A DNA stretch of 64,000 nucleotides from assembly GCA_000961575.1 (NCBI GenBank), contig LADP01000005.1, forward strand, positions 163,815 through 227,814. The letters are read 5' to 3'. The stretch comes from Peptococcaceae bacterium BRH_c8a. GTDB taxonomy: Bacteria > Bacillota > Desulfotomaculia > Desulfotomaculales > Desulfallaceae. This document shows positions 16,761 to 26,155 of this stretch, piece after piece (within the stretch, counting starts at the first letter, position 1; each line of letters begins with the position of its first letter). Both the position numbers and the translations under genes were made by a program. The notes below the pieces were generated by a model. The model saw only the letters and a list, made by a program, of their open reading frames with translations. It was not told the DNA's origin and did not search any database.

Positions 16761-17288
16761 ATGCTAACAACCAGGCGCCTAGTTATCATATCTTTGTTCG
16801 TTGCCCAGGCAACCGCACTTAATCTAGTAGAAAGATTCTTTGTGCTTCCCATTGCCATTCCCGGTGTAAAACTGGGACTGGCCAATATCATCACCATGCT
16901 GGCCATACTTCTGCTGGGGTTTAAGGAAGCTATTTTTATTGTTATCGTGCGTTGCTCCCTGGCAGCCCTACTTGGAGGAGGCCCGTTTAGTTTTTTATTC
17001 AGCATTACCGGTGGCCTGCTAAGCGCGCTGGTTATGATATTACTATGGAAGAAATTATCGAGCCATATCAGCATTATCAGCATTAGCCTGGTGGGTGCTG
17101 TTGTTCACAATATTGGGCAGCTGTTTGTGGCCAGCATTATTGTTCAGGACTTTCGGATTTACGTATACCTTCCTGTTCTGCTTGTCTCGGCCCTTATAAC
17201 AGGCTGTATTGTGGGGCTGGTAACTCAACATTCGTATAATACCCTGCAAAAAAACACACAACTTTTCAAGGACTCACACATTACTTAG
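16761..17288 (+). CDS. Gx transporter family protein (heptaprenyl diphosphate synthase component I-like)
   Basis: ALNLVERFFVLPIAIPGVKLGLANIITMLAILLLGFKEAIFIVIVRC...LLGGGPFSFLFSITGGLLS. Confidence 0.85.
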   Translation: MLTTRRLVIISLFVAQATALNLVERFFVLPIAIPGVKLGLANIITMLAILLLGFKEAIFIVIVRCSLAALLGGGPFSFLFSITGGLLSALVMILLWKKLSSHISIISISLVGAVVHNIGQLFVASIIVQDFRIYVYLPVLLVSALITGCIVGLVTQHSYNTLQKNTQLFKDSHIT

Positions 17289-17349
17289 TTGATATCTAAG
17301 AATACCAATAAAACTCATCCAACGTGCTATTTTGGGAAAAATGTGCACC

Positions 17350-17378
17350 TTGACAAACAGCACCGATAAACTTATAAT
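17350..17378 (+). promoter_or_regulatory. SigA-type promoter of tRNA-Leu
   Basis: TTGACA-17 bp-TATAAT. Confidence 0.8.
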
Positions 17379-17397
17379 GATATTTGCACGAAAACGG

Positions 17398-17480
17398 GTC
17401 GGAGTGGCGGAATCGGCAGACGCGTACGTTTGAGGGGCGTATGGGAGACCATGCGGGTTCAAGTCCCGCCTCCGACACCA
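17398..17480 (+). tRNA. tRNA-Leu (anticodon GAG)
   Basis: Acceptor GTCGGAG/CTCCGAC, encoded CCA, anticodon arm TACGT-TTGAGGG-GCGTA, long variable arm, T arm GCGGG-TTCAAGT-CCCGC. Confidence 0.95.
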
Positions 17481-17546
17481 TCTTTATCCGCACTAAGCGG
17501 AATCTTAAATATAATGTCAATACAATCATCATTAAAGACCTTTATC

Positions 17547-17575
17547 GAATGGACATATAAGTCCATTCTTTTTTT
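17547..17575 (+). terminator. Terminator downstream of tRNA-Leu
   Basis: GAATGGAC-ATATAA-GTCCATTC followed by TTTTTTT. Confidence 0.8.
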
Positions 17576-17689
17576 GCATTCCACTAGGTTTTCCCGTTTA
17601 ACCAGTATGTTTTTTATGGCTAATAAATATGTAAGCGAGCGAGGACTGTTTAACCTTGCTTTTGTGTCAGTGAATAAAAAAGATAAACA

Positions 17690-17881
17690 TTAATCCCAAT
17701 TTCTATTTGTTTCTTTTACATATATTCTTACGCTACCACAATCTTTACATAAATCGGCATAGAACCACTCTACTTGTGGAACAAGAAAATTGACATGCCT
17801 TAAGCCTGTTTTAAAATTTCCTGAACCTACGGATATGCCCTTTTCAATATTATTTGAACCACAATAAATGCATTTATCCAT
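17690..17881 (-). CDS. Small zinc-ribbon-like protein
   Basis: 63 aa with two CxxC motifs (CIYCGSNN ... CKDCGSVRIYV). Confidence 0.55.
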   Translation of the reverse strand: MDKCIYCGSNNIEKGISVGSGNFKTGLRHVNFLVPQVEWFYADLCKDCGSVRIYVKETNRNWD

Positions 17882-18100
17882 TTTGCAACCCCTATTTTAA
17901 ATACATTATTTTACTGTAGGTACATTATAACAAAATCTTTAGCTGTTGCGCTAAATAAACATTCTGCGTCACAGCAGTAAACTTGACCGATTAGGCCCGA
18001 AGCAAAAAAAAATCACCCCATAAGCTGGATCAAAAATGAATCTTTTTGTGGAGGGCGAAGCGTACCCTTTGCACAAAATCCGGGTATATCCGGGCATAAG

Positions 18101-18130
18101 TAAGACTGGTCACTAATGCGACCAGTCTTA
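18101..18130. terminator. Hairpin downstream of the acyl-CoA ligase gene
   Basis: TAAGACTGGTC-ACTAATGC-GACCAGTCTTA perfect 11-bp stem; weak T-run. Confidence 0.5.
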
Positions 18131-18155
18131 CCAAAATATGCGATGAATTAGATTA

Positions 18156-19772
18156 CTACTTGTTAGCCTCCTCGTCCCGTAAAATCCTTCTTAACACCTT
18201 GCCTACAATGGTTTTGGGCAGTTCGGTGCGGAACTCCACTTTTCTGGGCGCCTTATATTTGGCCAGGTTTGCCCGGCAGTGGTCTATGATTTCATTTTCG
18301 GTGGCACTTTCGCCCGGCTTCAGCACAATAAATGCTTTCACCGCTTCCCCAAGATATTCGTCCGGTACTCCGGCTACAACAGCTTCCATAATTTTGGGGT
18401 GCTCAAACAATACTTCCTCGATATCTCGGGGGTAAATGTTATAGCCGCCGGAAATAATCATGTCCTTTTTGCGGTCAACTATAAAACAGTATCCATCATC
18501 ATCCATTTTGGCAATATCGCCGGTGTGCAGCCAGCCGTTGCGCAGCACCTGCTCGGTCTCTTGCGGCATGTTCCAGTATCCCTTCATTACCTGGGGACCC
18601 TTAACACACAGTTCGCCTAATTCATTGGGGGGCATTTCGTTTGCACCGGTTTCCAGGTCTGCTATTTTGCTGTCGGTATCAGGCATGGGCAAGCCGATGG
18701 AGCCGGCTTTACGCATACCGGCCAGCGGTTGACAGTGGGTTACCGGGGTGGCCTCGGATAGCCCATACCCTTCCACCAGAAAACCTCCGGTAATAGCCTC
18801 AAACTTTTCTGCGACTTCCACCGGCAACGGTGCCGAACCACTGATGCAGTATTTAATTGACTTGATGTTATATGCCTGTACATTGGGGAAGTTGTTAATG
18901 GCAATATACATGGTGGGTACGCCGGGAAACAGTGTGGGTTGATACACGTTAATTGCTTCCAGGCATTCTTTGATCTCAAACCGTGGCAAAACAATCATGG
19001 TTGAGGAATTTATTATGCTTAGATTCATGCACGTGGTCATGCCGTACGAGTGGAAAAACGGTAGAATACTCAGGATTTTTTCTTTACCGTATTCGATATC
19101 CTTCATCCACTCCAACAACTGAAGGACGTTGGCGGAAATGTTGCGGTGGGTCAGCATGGCACCTTTGGACACCCCGGTAGTGCCGCCGGTGTACTGGAAC
19201 ACAGCGACGTCCTCGTCCATACTCACAGGTACCTGGTTAAATACCGGGGGGTATTTTTTTAACAAATCCTCGGCTAGCAGCGCGTTTTCATCGGCGGCTC
19301 CGCAAGGTTGGCCTAAAGCAAAAAGGATCACATTCTTTAACGGTGTCTGGTTACGGATGTACTTAATTCGTGGGTAAAACGCATCATAGGCAATAATTGT
19401 CTCAGCACCAGAATCATTTAAAATATGATCCAACTCTTTCTCAACATACATGGGGTTTACTTGTACAACTGTTGCACCCATTTTTAGCGTGGCCATGTAA
19501 CCTAAGACATATTGGGGACAGTTGGGAGCCATTATAGCCACTCGGTCACCTTTTTGCACACCCAAATCGACAAGGGCGCCCGCGCACATATTTACCATGG
19601 CGGCAAGCATTTGATAGGGCATTTTTACACCGGCAAATAGAATAGCATCTTGCTGCGGGAATTCACCGGCTGCTTTGTCTAGGTATTGGGGCATGGTCAA
19701 ATCAGGATAATTAATACTGGGACGGACTCCAGCCTGATAATTCTTAAACCAAACCCTGTTAGGGTCAACCAT
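18156..19772 (-). CDS. Long-chain fatty-acid--CoA ligase (AMP-dependent synthetase)
   Basis: AMP-binding signature YTGGTTGVSKGAMLTHRN; EGYGLSEATPVTH; GWLHTGDIAKMDDDGYCFIVDRKKDMIISGGYNIYPRDIEEVL; PKTIVGKVLRR. Confidence 0.95.
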   Translation of the reverse strand: MVDPNRVWFKNYQAGVRPSINYPDLTMPQYLDKAAGEFPQQDAILFAGVKMPYQMLAAMVNMCAGALVDLGVQKGDRVAIMAPNCPQYVLGYMATLKMGATVVQVNPMYVEKELDHILNDSGAETIIAYDAFYPRIKYIRNQTPLKNVILFALGQPCGAADENALLAEDLLKKYPPVFNQVPVSMDEDVAVFQYTGGTTGVSKGAMLTHRNISANVLQLLEWMKDIEYGKEKILSILPFFHSYGMTTCMNLSIINSSTMIVLPRFEIKECLEAINVYQPTLFPGVPTMYIAINNFPNVQAYNIKSIKYCISGSAPLPVEVAEKFEAITGGFLVEGYGLSEATPVTHCQPLAGMRKAGSIGLPMPDTDSKIADLETGANEMPPNELGELCVKGPQVMKGYWNMPQETEQVLRNGWLHTGDIAKMDDDGYCFIVDRKKDMIISGGYNIYPRDIEEVLFEHPKIMEAVVAGVPDEYLGEAVKAFIVLKPGESATENEIIDHCRANLAKYKAPRKVEFRTELPKTIVGKVLRRILRDEEANK

Positions 19773-19958
19773 AAATGCACCTCCTGAAGCATTTTTAATA
19801 ACTGCAAAAAATCAAGTAATTAATTATACAACGAATAGTTCAAAATATTCAATTAATTATAAAAACATTTCTTGTATGAGCTTATGTTCAACAATAGCGC
19901 TAAATGTTATTATAATCCAACATTTTTGGTAGCGGTCAGCAAAGCATGCGCGCAAATC

Positions 19959-22900
19959 CTATTTGTTAAATGTAACAAAAAATGTCGTCCCGCTTGAGTC
20001 AGTTTTTACATGGATAATTGCGTTGTGTCGGGCTGCAACACTGTAGCAGACTGCCAATCCTAGCCCTGTGCCGTTGTCTTTGTCGGTTACGAAGGGTGTA
20101 CCTAATGTTTCCAACACTTTTGGTTTAATGCCGCAGCCCTCGTCCTGTATTGCAAGTACCATGTTTTCGCCATTCATGAAGGTTTTAATAGTCAGGTTAC
20201 CACCCGGGGACATTGCTTCTATCCCGTTTCGGGTCAGATTGAGAATAAGCTGGCAAATTTCTTTTTCATCTGCATAAATATTGGCTATTTCATTTAACTC
20301 TAGCTTTACCGACATATTAAATTTAAAAGCATCCGCCTGTATCAAAGGGTAAAGTCTCTTTATAATTACATTAAAATCATGCATTCCTTTTTTTATGGGT
20401 TTGTTTTTGGCCAGCGATAGAAACTGGGTAATGATTGAATTTGCCCTGTCTAGTTCTTCAATCATCAGTTCAAAATGCGGTTTATTGGCATTGAACTCTT
20501 TCTTTTCAGCGAACATTTGCAAAAAACCACGCACTGTGGTCATTGGGTTTCTTACTTCATGGCCAATGCCGGCGGCCATCTGACCAACGAGGTTAAGTCG
20601 TTCCAAGCGGGTCATTTCTTCTTGAAATTTTTTTATCTCAGTTATGTCCAGCAGGGACCCCACATGTTTGTGCGTTCCCGGTATTGGGGCAACTGACATC
20701 AATACATTCCTGATGTTTTTTAGCTTATCCACAAAACGAAACTCGAACCTGGTTGGTACCATGTCCGGTTCCAATAGCCTGTCAAAATGGCATTTAACCA
20801 GTTCATCCAAATCTTCCGGCAGCACAAATTCAATCCAACTTTTTTCCCCTTCTATTTCACCTTTGGCATAGCCGGACAGTTTGGCAAACCCCGTGTTAAC
20901 TAGTTCTATTGTCGTGTCCTCAAGACTAATTATTGTTGCAGTTCCGGTGTTTTCAAAAATGGTACGGTACAGCGATTCAGATTCTTTAATTCTTTCTTCG
21001 GCTATTTTACTTGCTGTTATATCGCGACTGCAGAATACAGTTCCGGTAACGTAGCCTTTTTCGTCCAGTAAAAGGCTACCACTGCATTCTATCCATAAGT
21101 AGCTTCCGTTACGATGCCGGTACCGGAAGATTGCCTTCCCCGAAGATTTGGTCATTAGTGCTTCGTTTACAACCGCCATCACACCAGGCAAGTCGTCAGA
21201 GTGTGTAAATTCAAAGATCGAACTGCCAACGAGGTCTGTTGGTTTAAAGCCCAGCCATTTTTTATATGAAGGACTGGCATACCTAATAATAAAGTTTTCA
21301 TCAGTTAAACAAAGCATATCTAACATATTGTCGGTGATAATGCGCAAGCGTTCTTCATTATCGCGTAATGCTTTTTCCGCCCGGTCTCTTTTGTTTTGCA
21401 TGTCTATTTTTTGGATGGCAATTTCCACCTGACTGGCGGCTGCTTTTAAAAAATTTATTTCATCCTGTTTCCAGGTGCGGCGGTACATGACCTGATTAAA
21501 AACCAAGCAATAATAAGCCCGGTCCCGAAAAGAAAAAGGGTACCACAGCCCGCTCTTAATATGCATATAGTTGTGCAGTACTTCCCCGGAACCGTCATTG
21601 ACGGCCTGGGGGTTGACACAGTCAAAGTGGCTTTCTATCCACTCCCTGTGTTCCAGCATGAATGTACTGCCGCCAATGAAAGTGTCCAGGCTGTATGTAT
21701 CCAGAGTTGGTGTTATCCCAGGTGATTCGGGGTTTAGCCATTCCGACAGCCCTTTAACATGGTAGTGGCCAAAATCAATATCATAAATTAGGGAACGGTC
21801 TACAGCAAGGGTTTTACCGATAATGGCCGCGGTATTGCTTAATATTGTATTAGTTTCGCTATTAATAATTATGTTTTCAGCAATTTGATTTAAAGCGTTG
21901 GAATATAACAATTGTTCTTCTAGACGTTTTTTTTGCTCAATTAGTTGTACTTCTAAGTTTTTACGTTCAGTAATGTCATGGGCTACAACAGTGGCTCCTA
22001 CTGGGCTGCCGTTTTTATACATAAACCGGGCATTAATTATAGACCATATTTCTCGGCCGTCTTTGGTTCTAATTTTAAATTCGGTTACCATGGGAACTTT
22101 TGAGCCTAGAAAATGGTTTTTTAAACGATTTCTAAAATGTTTTCTACTTTCCGGGGTCAGTATTTCAAACGGATTTAAAGCGTAAAATTCTTCTTTTGTA
22201 TACCCCAAGTACTCAAGTATTACATCGTTAGCACTTACAAATTTTTGATTTACAAAGTCTATCTCATAAATACCAGCCGGCGCATATTTAAAAATTTGTC
22301 TATATTTTTCCTCGCTGGCGCGCAGCTTTTCTTCCGCTTGCTTGCGCTCGGTAATATCAATGCCCAGCACCAGGGTTAGCATTGTATCATCTATATCATA
22401 AAAAGGATAACAGTACATTTGATAGGTGCGTCCTTTGAGACTAGTCCACTCATATTCCAGCGCACACCCGGTCTCAAAAACCTTTAAGGTTTGGCAATGC
22501 TTGCACGGTTCATTGTTGCCTTGGGCCACTATCTCATAACAATGGAGGTTTTCCCTGGATACGCCGATATGTTCCCCAAAATAACGGTTGGCAAACCGGA
22601 TAGTATAGTCAGGTGCCTGCAGATAGACTAGCGCAGGTAGTTCATCCAGCACGGAAAACAACCGCTGCTGCTCTATTTCAGCCATTTTTTGGGCCTGCTT
22701 GCTGACAGTTATATTCTGTTGTATGCTGGCGAAAGCATTTGGTACTCCCTGCTCGTCTGGGATGGAAAAAACTTTAACCTCAGCCAGGTAAGTGCTGCCG
22801 TCCTTGCGTTTTTGTGACAACTCACCCCGCCAGTTATGGCTGTTTTTTAAACAATTAATTATTTCTTGCTGAATATCATCAGCGTTGGGCTCGTTATTAA

Positions 22901-23054
22901 ATATGATTGGCGATTTTCCAATCAATTCGTGGCGTAAATAGCCAGTACACTGTTCTGCGGCTTTATTTACAAATGTTATAAGTCCATCCAGATCAGTGAT
23001 GATAATTGCATTAGGCAGGTTTTCACCTAGTAAAGCTAGGGTTTGTTGAGTCAA
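19959..23054 (-). CDS. Multi-PAS (plus GAF-like) sensor histidine kinase
   Basis: Several PAS/PAC motifs, HisKA IGHEVRNPMTTVRGFLQMF, HATPase EGCGIKPKVLETLGTPFVTDKDNGTGLGLAVC; paralogous to 7259-9841. Confidence 0.93.
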   Translation of the reverse strand: MTQQTLALLGENLPNAIIITDLDGLITFVNKAAEQCTGYLRHELIGKSPIIFNNEPNADDIQQEIINCLKNSHNWRGELSQKRKDGSTYLAEVKVFSIPDEQGVPNAFASIQQNITVSKQAQKMAEIEQQRLFSVLDELPALVYLQAPDYTIRFANRYFGEHIGVSRENLHCYEIVAQGNNEPCKHCQTLKVFETGCALEYEWTSLKGRTYQMYCYPFYDIDDTMLTLVLGIDITERKQAEEKLRASEEKYRQIFKYAPAGIYEIDFVNQKFVSANDVILEYLGYTKEEFYALNPFEILTPESRKHFRNRLKNHFLGSKVPMVTEFKIRTKDGREIWSIINARFMYKNGSPVGATVVAHDITERKNLEVQLIEQKKRLEEQLLYSNALNQIAENIIINSETNTILSNTAAIIGKTLAVDRSLIYDIDFGHYHVKGLSEWLNPESPGITPTLDTYSLDTFIGGSTFMLEHREWIESHFDCVNPQAVNDGSGEVLHNYMHIKSGLWYPFSFRDRAYYCLVFNQVMYRRTWKQDEINFLKAAASQVEIAIQKIDMQNKRDRAEKALRDNEERLRIITDNMLDMLCLTDENFIIRYASPSYKKWLGFKPTDLVGSSIFEFTHSDDLPGVMAVVNEALMTKSSGKAIFRYRHRNGSYLWIECSGSLLLDEKGYVTGTVFCSRDITASKIAEERIKESESLYRTIFENTGTATIISLEDTTIELVNTGFAKLSGYAKGEIEGEKSWIEFVLPEDLDELVKCHFDRLLEPDMVPTRFEFRFVDKLKNIRNVLMSVAPIPGTHKHVGSLLDITEIKKFQEEMTRLERLNLVGQMAAGIGHEVRNPMTTVRGFLQMFAEKKEFNANKPHFELMIEELDRANSIITQFLSLAKNKPIKKGMHDFNVIIKRLYPLIQADAFKFNMSVKLELNEIANIYADEKEICQLILNLTRNGIEAMSPGGNLTIKTFMNGENMVLAIQDEGCGIKPKVLETLGTPFVTDKDNGTGLGLAVCYSVAARHNAIIHVKTDSSGTTFFVTFNK

Positions 23055-23211
23055 TTTTAAGTCACTCCGGAAAAAGTTATAAAAAAGTACGTACCGTTTT
23101 GGTACGTACTTAAAGAAAATTTCAAAAAAACCTTCAGAGATTTTGTCGAATTAAAGAACTTATGTCAAAATAATCTATATTTAAACTCAAATATCCCATG
23201 TATAGAGGTAA

Positions 23212-23793
23212 TTATGAAATTTTGTGTCTTAATTCCTTGCCGTATAACCAACTGTACACCTTGTAATTCCACAACACTTTGCTGACAAAATTTCTGGTTT
23301 CCGGGAAAGGGATGTTGTCGATGTCCCTGATGTTCCCGGAAATTTTTTCTTCATCCAGCCAGTTGCGTACGTTACCCCGTCCTCCGTTATAGGCAGCCAA
23401 CACCATAATTTTGTTGCCGCCGAATTCCTGCTGCAAGTCGGCAATGTACCAGGCGCCCATGCTGATGCAGGTGTCAGGATCGAAAAGCAGGTCAGGGTGA
23501 AAGGGACCGGTACCACTTTGGCGGGCAATCCACTCTCCGGTTTCGGGCATAATCTGCATTAAACCCCTGGCGCCCTTTGGTGAGACGGCGTTGGGGTTGA
23601 AGTTGCTTTCAGTTTTCATAATAGCGGTAAGCAGGTAGGGGTCTATTCCGGCGTTGGCGGAATGCTGGAATATAGCGTTGTAGTAGGGCATGGGGTAAAA
23701 TTGTTTTATTATGGCGTCATAATTTAAAACCGCTGTTATTAAAAGGATAAGCAGCAGTAATCTGAATATGTTAATTCTGTATCTGCGGGCCAA
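23212..23793 (-). CDS. Lytic transglycosylase (SLT domain)
   Basis: AGIDPYLLTAIMKTESNFNPNAVSPKGARGLMQIMPETGEWIA...LAAYNGGRGNVRNWL. Confidence 0.92.
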   Translation of the reverse strand: MARRYRINIFRLLLLILLITAVLNYDAIIKQFYPMPYYNAIFQHSANAGIDPYLLTAIMKTESNFNPNAVSPKGARGLMQIMPETGEWIARQSGTGPFHPDLLFDPDTCISMGAWYIADLQQEFGGNKIMVLAAYNGGRGNVRNWLDEEKISGNIRDIDNIPFPETRNFVSKVLWNYKVYSWLYGKELRHKIS

Positions 23794-23799
23794 TGTCTA

Positions 23800-24408
23800 T
23801 CACTCCGGACTGTTTGTTTTTATCGCTACTTTCCATGTCCGCAACACCTGTAGCCTGGTGGCATTCAGGGTGCCGCTGTTGTCAATAATCCGGTGGGCCA
23901 GAGGGATTTTTTCTTCCTGGGGCAGTTGGGCGTTCATACGACGGAGCGCATCTTCCTCGGAACCGTCTCGGGCGGTTACTCGGACCAGTTGAGTTACGGG
24001 ATCTACAGTAACCAGCCACAATTCGTCCATTAAAAGGTGCATGCCTGTTTCAATCATCAGGGGGGCTTCAATCACCAGCAGCGGTGCATTGCCATTTATT
24101 CTGTAATCGGCAATGGTCTGCAGGGTTACAGCTCTTATATCCGGGTGTACTATGCCATTAAGTCGATCCCGAGCTCGGGGGTCTGTAAAAACTAGTTGTG
24201 CCATTCGTGCACGATTTAATGTGCCGTCTGGATTAAGTGCCTGCCTGCCGAAAACAGCCATTATTTTCTGCAGTGCCGGGGTGCCGGGCGCTACCACATC
24301 CCGGGCCACTTGATCGGTGTCAAGAACCAGAGCGCCAAGTTCATTCAGCATACGGGCCACAGTGCTCTTGCCGCTGCCTATGTTTCCTGTCAGTCCCACT
24401 ACAGGCAT
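23800..24408 (-). CDS. coaE: Dephospho-CoA kinase
   Basis: MPVVGLTGNIGSGKSTVARMLNELGALVLDTDQVARDVV; HPDIR; EAPLMIETG. Confidence 0.95.
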   Translation of the reverse strand: MPVVGLTGNIGSGKSTVARMLNELGALVLDTDQVARDVVAPGTPALQKIMAVFGRQALNPDGTLNRARMAQLVFTDPRARDRLNGIVHPDIRAVTLQTIADYRINGNAPLLVIEAPLMIETGMHLLMDELWLVTVDPVTQLVRVTARDGSEEDALRRMNAQLPQEEKIPLAHRIIDNSGTLNATRLQVLRTWKVAIKTNSPE

Positions 24409-24577
24409 GATTATTCTCCTAGATCAACAATTATTAATATTCGACTGATTTTAGGCCTGTCCTTCCGGGTGGTAAAAATATAGTCCGGCAGCAGCCGAAC
24501 TGCTTCAGAACACGAAGCATTGCCGGGATTTAATCTTTTACACCAAACCAACCAAAAATTTTTTAAGGAGAGGCTAA

Positions 24578-25231
24578 CTAGTGAATTTTAAAAAGACCTA
24601 GAGCAATGAGAATGAATCCCGGCAGGGTGCTTATTTTTTGGCTTAAACCGGTAGCTATGGCGCCCATGCCGGCCTGCAGTCCCAGGTAAGTGAGCGCGAA
24701 GTGCCCAATACCAACCATCAGCGCGGTGGGCAGGATACTAAAACCCAGCATGGATACGGCGAATCCCGCTGCAAAGGCGTCCAGCGCCAGGGCTAAACCC
24801 AGCAGGACAGCCTCCTTGGATGAAATGGTTCCTGATTTATCCAGGTCGGCCCGGGATGGTTCCCGTAGGATTTGAATCACCAGACCCAGGGAACGAATGT
24901 GAATTTTTATTATGGTACTGGGATTATCCTCATCCGGGGTCTCCTTACCACGGTTTTTACGCCTGCTTTCCTGCAGGGACTGAATTAGTACCCAAAGGCC
25001 GATGAGCAGTAAAATAACTCCGCCCAGCCTGTGGGCGAAGATTGGGGAAAAATAACCGGCCAGTGCGCTGCCCATCAGCATGGACATGGTTATTGCCCCC
25101 ATGGACATGATACTGATGATAGCCAGCGAGGTGACAGGCAGCTTGATATTGCGTACCCCGTACGCCACGCCGGCCGCAAAGGAATCCATGTTTAAAGCCA
25201 GCGCAAACAAAGCCAGGGCCAGCAACTCCAT
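24578..25231 (-). CDS. ytaF: Sporulation membrane protein YtaF (MntP-like)
   Basis: LALALNMDSFAAGVAYGVRNIKLPVTSLAIISI, LGLALALDAFAAGFAVSMLGFS. Confidence 0.9.
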   Translation of the reverse strand: MELLALALFALALNMDSFAAGVAYGVRNIKLPVTSLAIISIMSMGAITMSMLMGSALAGYFSPIFAHRLGGVILLLIGLWVLIQSLQESRRKNRGKETPDEDNPSTIIKIHIRSLGLVIQILREPSRADLDKSGTISSKEAVLLGLALALDAFAAGFAVSMLGFSILPTALMVGIGHFALTYLGLQAGMGAIATGLSQKISTLPGFILIALGLFKIH

Positions 25232-25320
25232 TCGACTTTCCCTCCCGTAGCGGTATCTTTGCCTCTTTAAATACTATGGCTGGGAAAGTCGAAGTGTGAT
25301 TGGCAGGCCGGGTCGCTAAT

Positions 25321-26151
25321 TTATGTATCTTTTTGGCAGGCGGTGCAGAAATAGGAACTGCGGCCCCCGACCTTGATGCGGGTGATAGCGGTGCCGCAGT
25401 ATGCACATGGCTGTCCTTCGCGGTTATACACCCGCAACAGTTCCTGGTAGTTTCCCTCGCGGCCGTCTCCGTCTACGTAGTCGCGCATGGACGTGCCCCG
25501 GTTGGCAATACCTTCTTGCAGCACCTCGATAATGGAGCGGTACAGACTGGCAATCTCACGGGTTGACAGGGTGCGAGCAATTCGCTCGGGATGAATGCGG
25601 GAGCGGTGCAAAGCTTCGTCGGCGTATATGTTGCCAATGCCGGCAATGAATGTCTGATCTAGTAGCAATGATTTTAGACGCACGCGCTTACGTTTAAGTT
25701 CCCGGCGCAGGAATTCACGAGAAAAATCATGGCCTAGCGGCTCAGGACCCAAATCTTTAAGCCCTTTAACCTGATCCAATTGCCGGGTCTGTGCTAGCAG
25801 AATACGGCCAAACTGGCGCATGTCGGCGAAACGAAGTTCATTTCCGTCGCTGAGATGAAACACCACGTGGGTATGCCGTGGCGGGGGGGCTTCGGGCCGG
25901 GCATAAACAAGCCGTCCGGTCATGCGTAGATGTACTACCAGTACGCCGCCGCCGGATAAGTGGATAAGCAGATATTTGCCCCGGCGGCCCAGTCGGGTAA
26001 TTTTTTTTCCGGAGACCCCGGCGGTAAATTCCGCGAGGCCGGGTTCCCGAATAATCTTGGGCATCTCTATATTTACGCCGGTTATTGTTAGGCCGGCCAG
26101 ATTCTTTTCTAAGGTATTCTTAACTGTTTCTACTTCCGGCAGTTCGGGCAT
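25321..26151 (-). CDS. mutM: Formamidopyrimidine-DNA glycosylase
   Basis: MPELPEVETVKNTLEKNL..., C-terminal zinc finger CAYCGTAITRIKVGGRSSYFCTACQ. Confidence 0.96.
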   Translation of the reverse strand: MPELPEVETVKNTLEKNLAGLTITGVNIEMPKIIREPGLAEFTAGVSGKKITRLGRRGKYLLIHLSGGGVLVVHLRMTGRLVYARPEAPPPRHTHVVFHLSDGNELRFADMRQFGRILLAQTRQLDQVKGLKDLGPEPLGHDFSREFLRRELKRKRVRLKSLLLDQTFIAGIGNIYADEALHRSRIHPERIARTLSTREIASLYRSIIEVLQEGIANRGTSMRDYVDGDGREGNYQELLRVYNREGQPCAYCGTAITRIKVGGRSSYFCTACQKDT

Positions 26152-26155
26152 TTGA

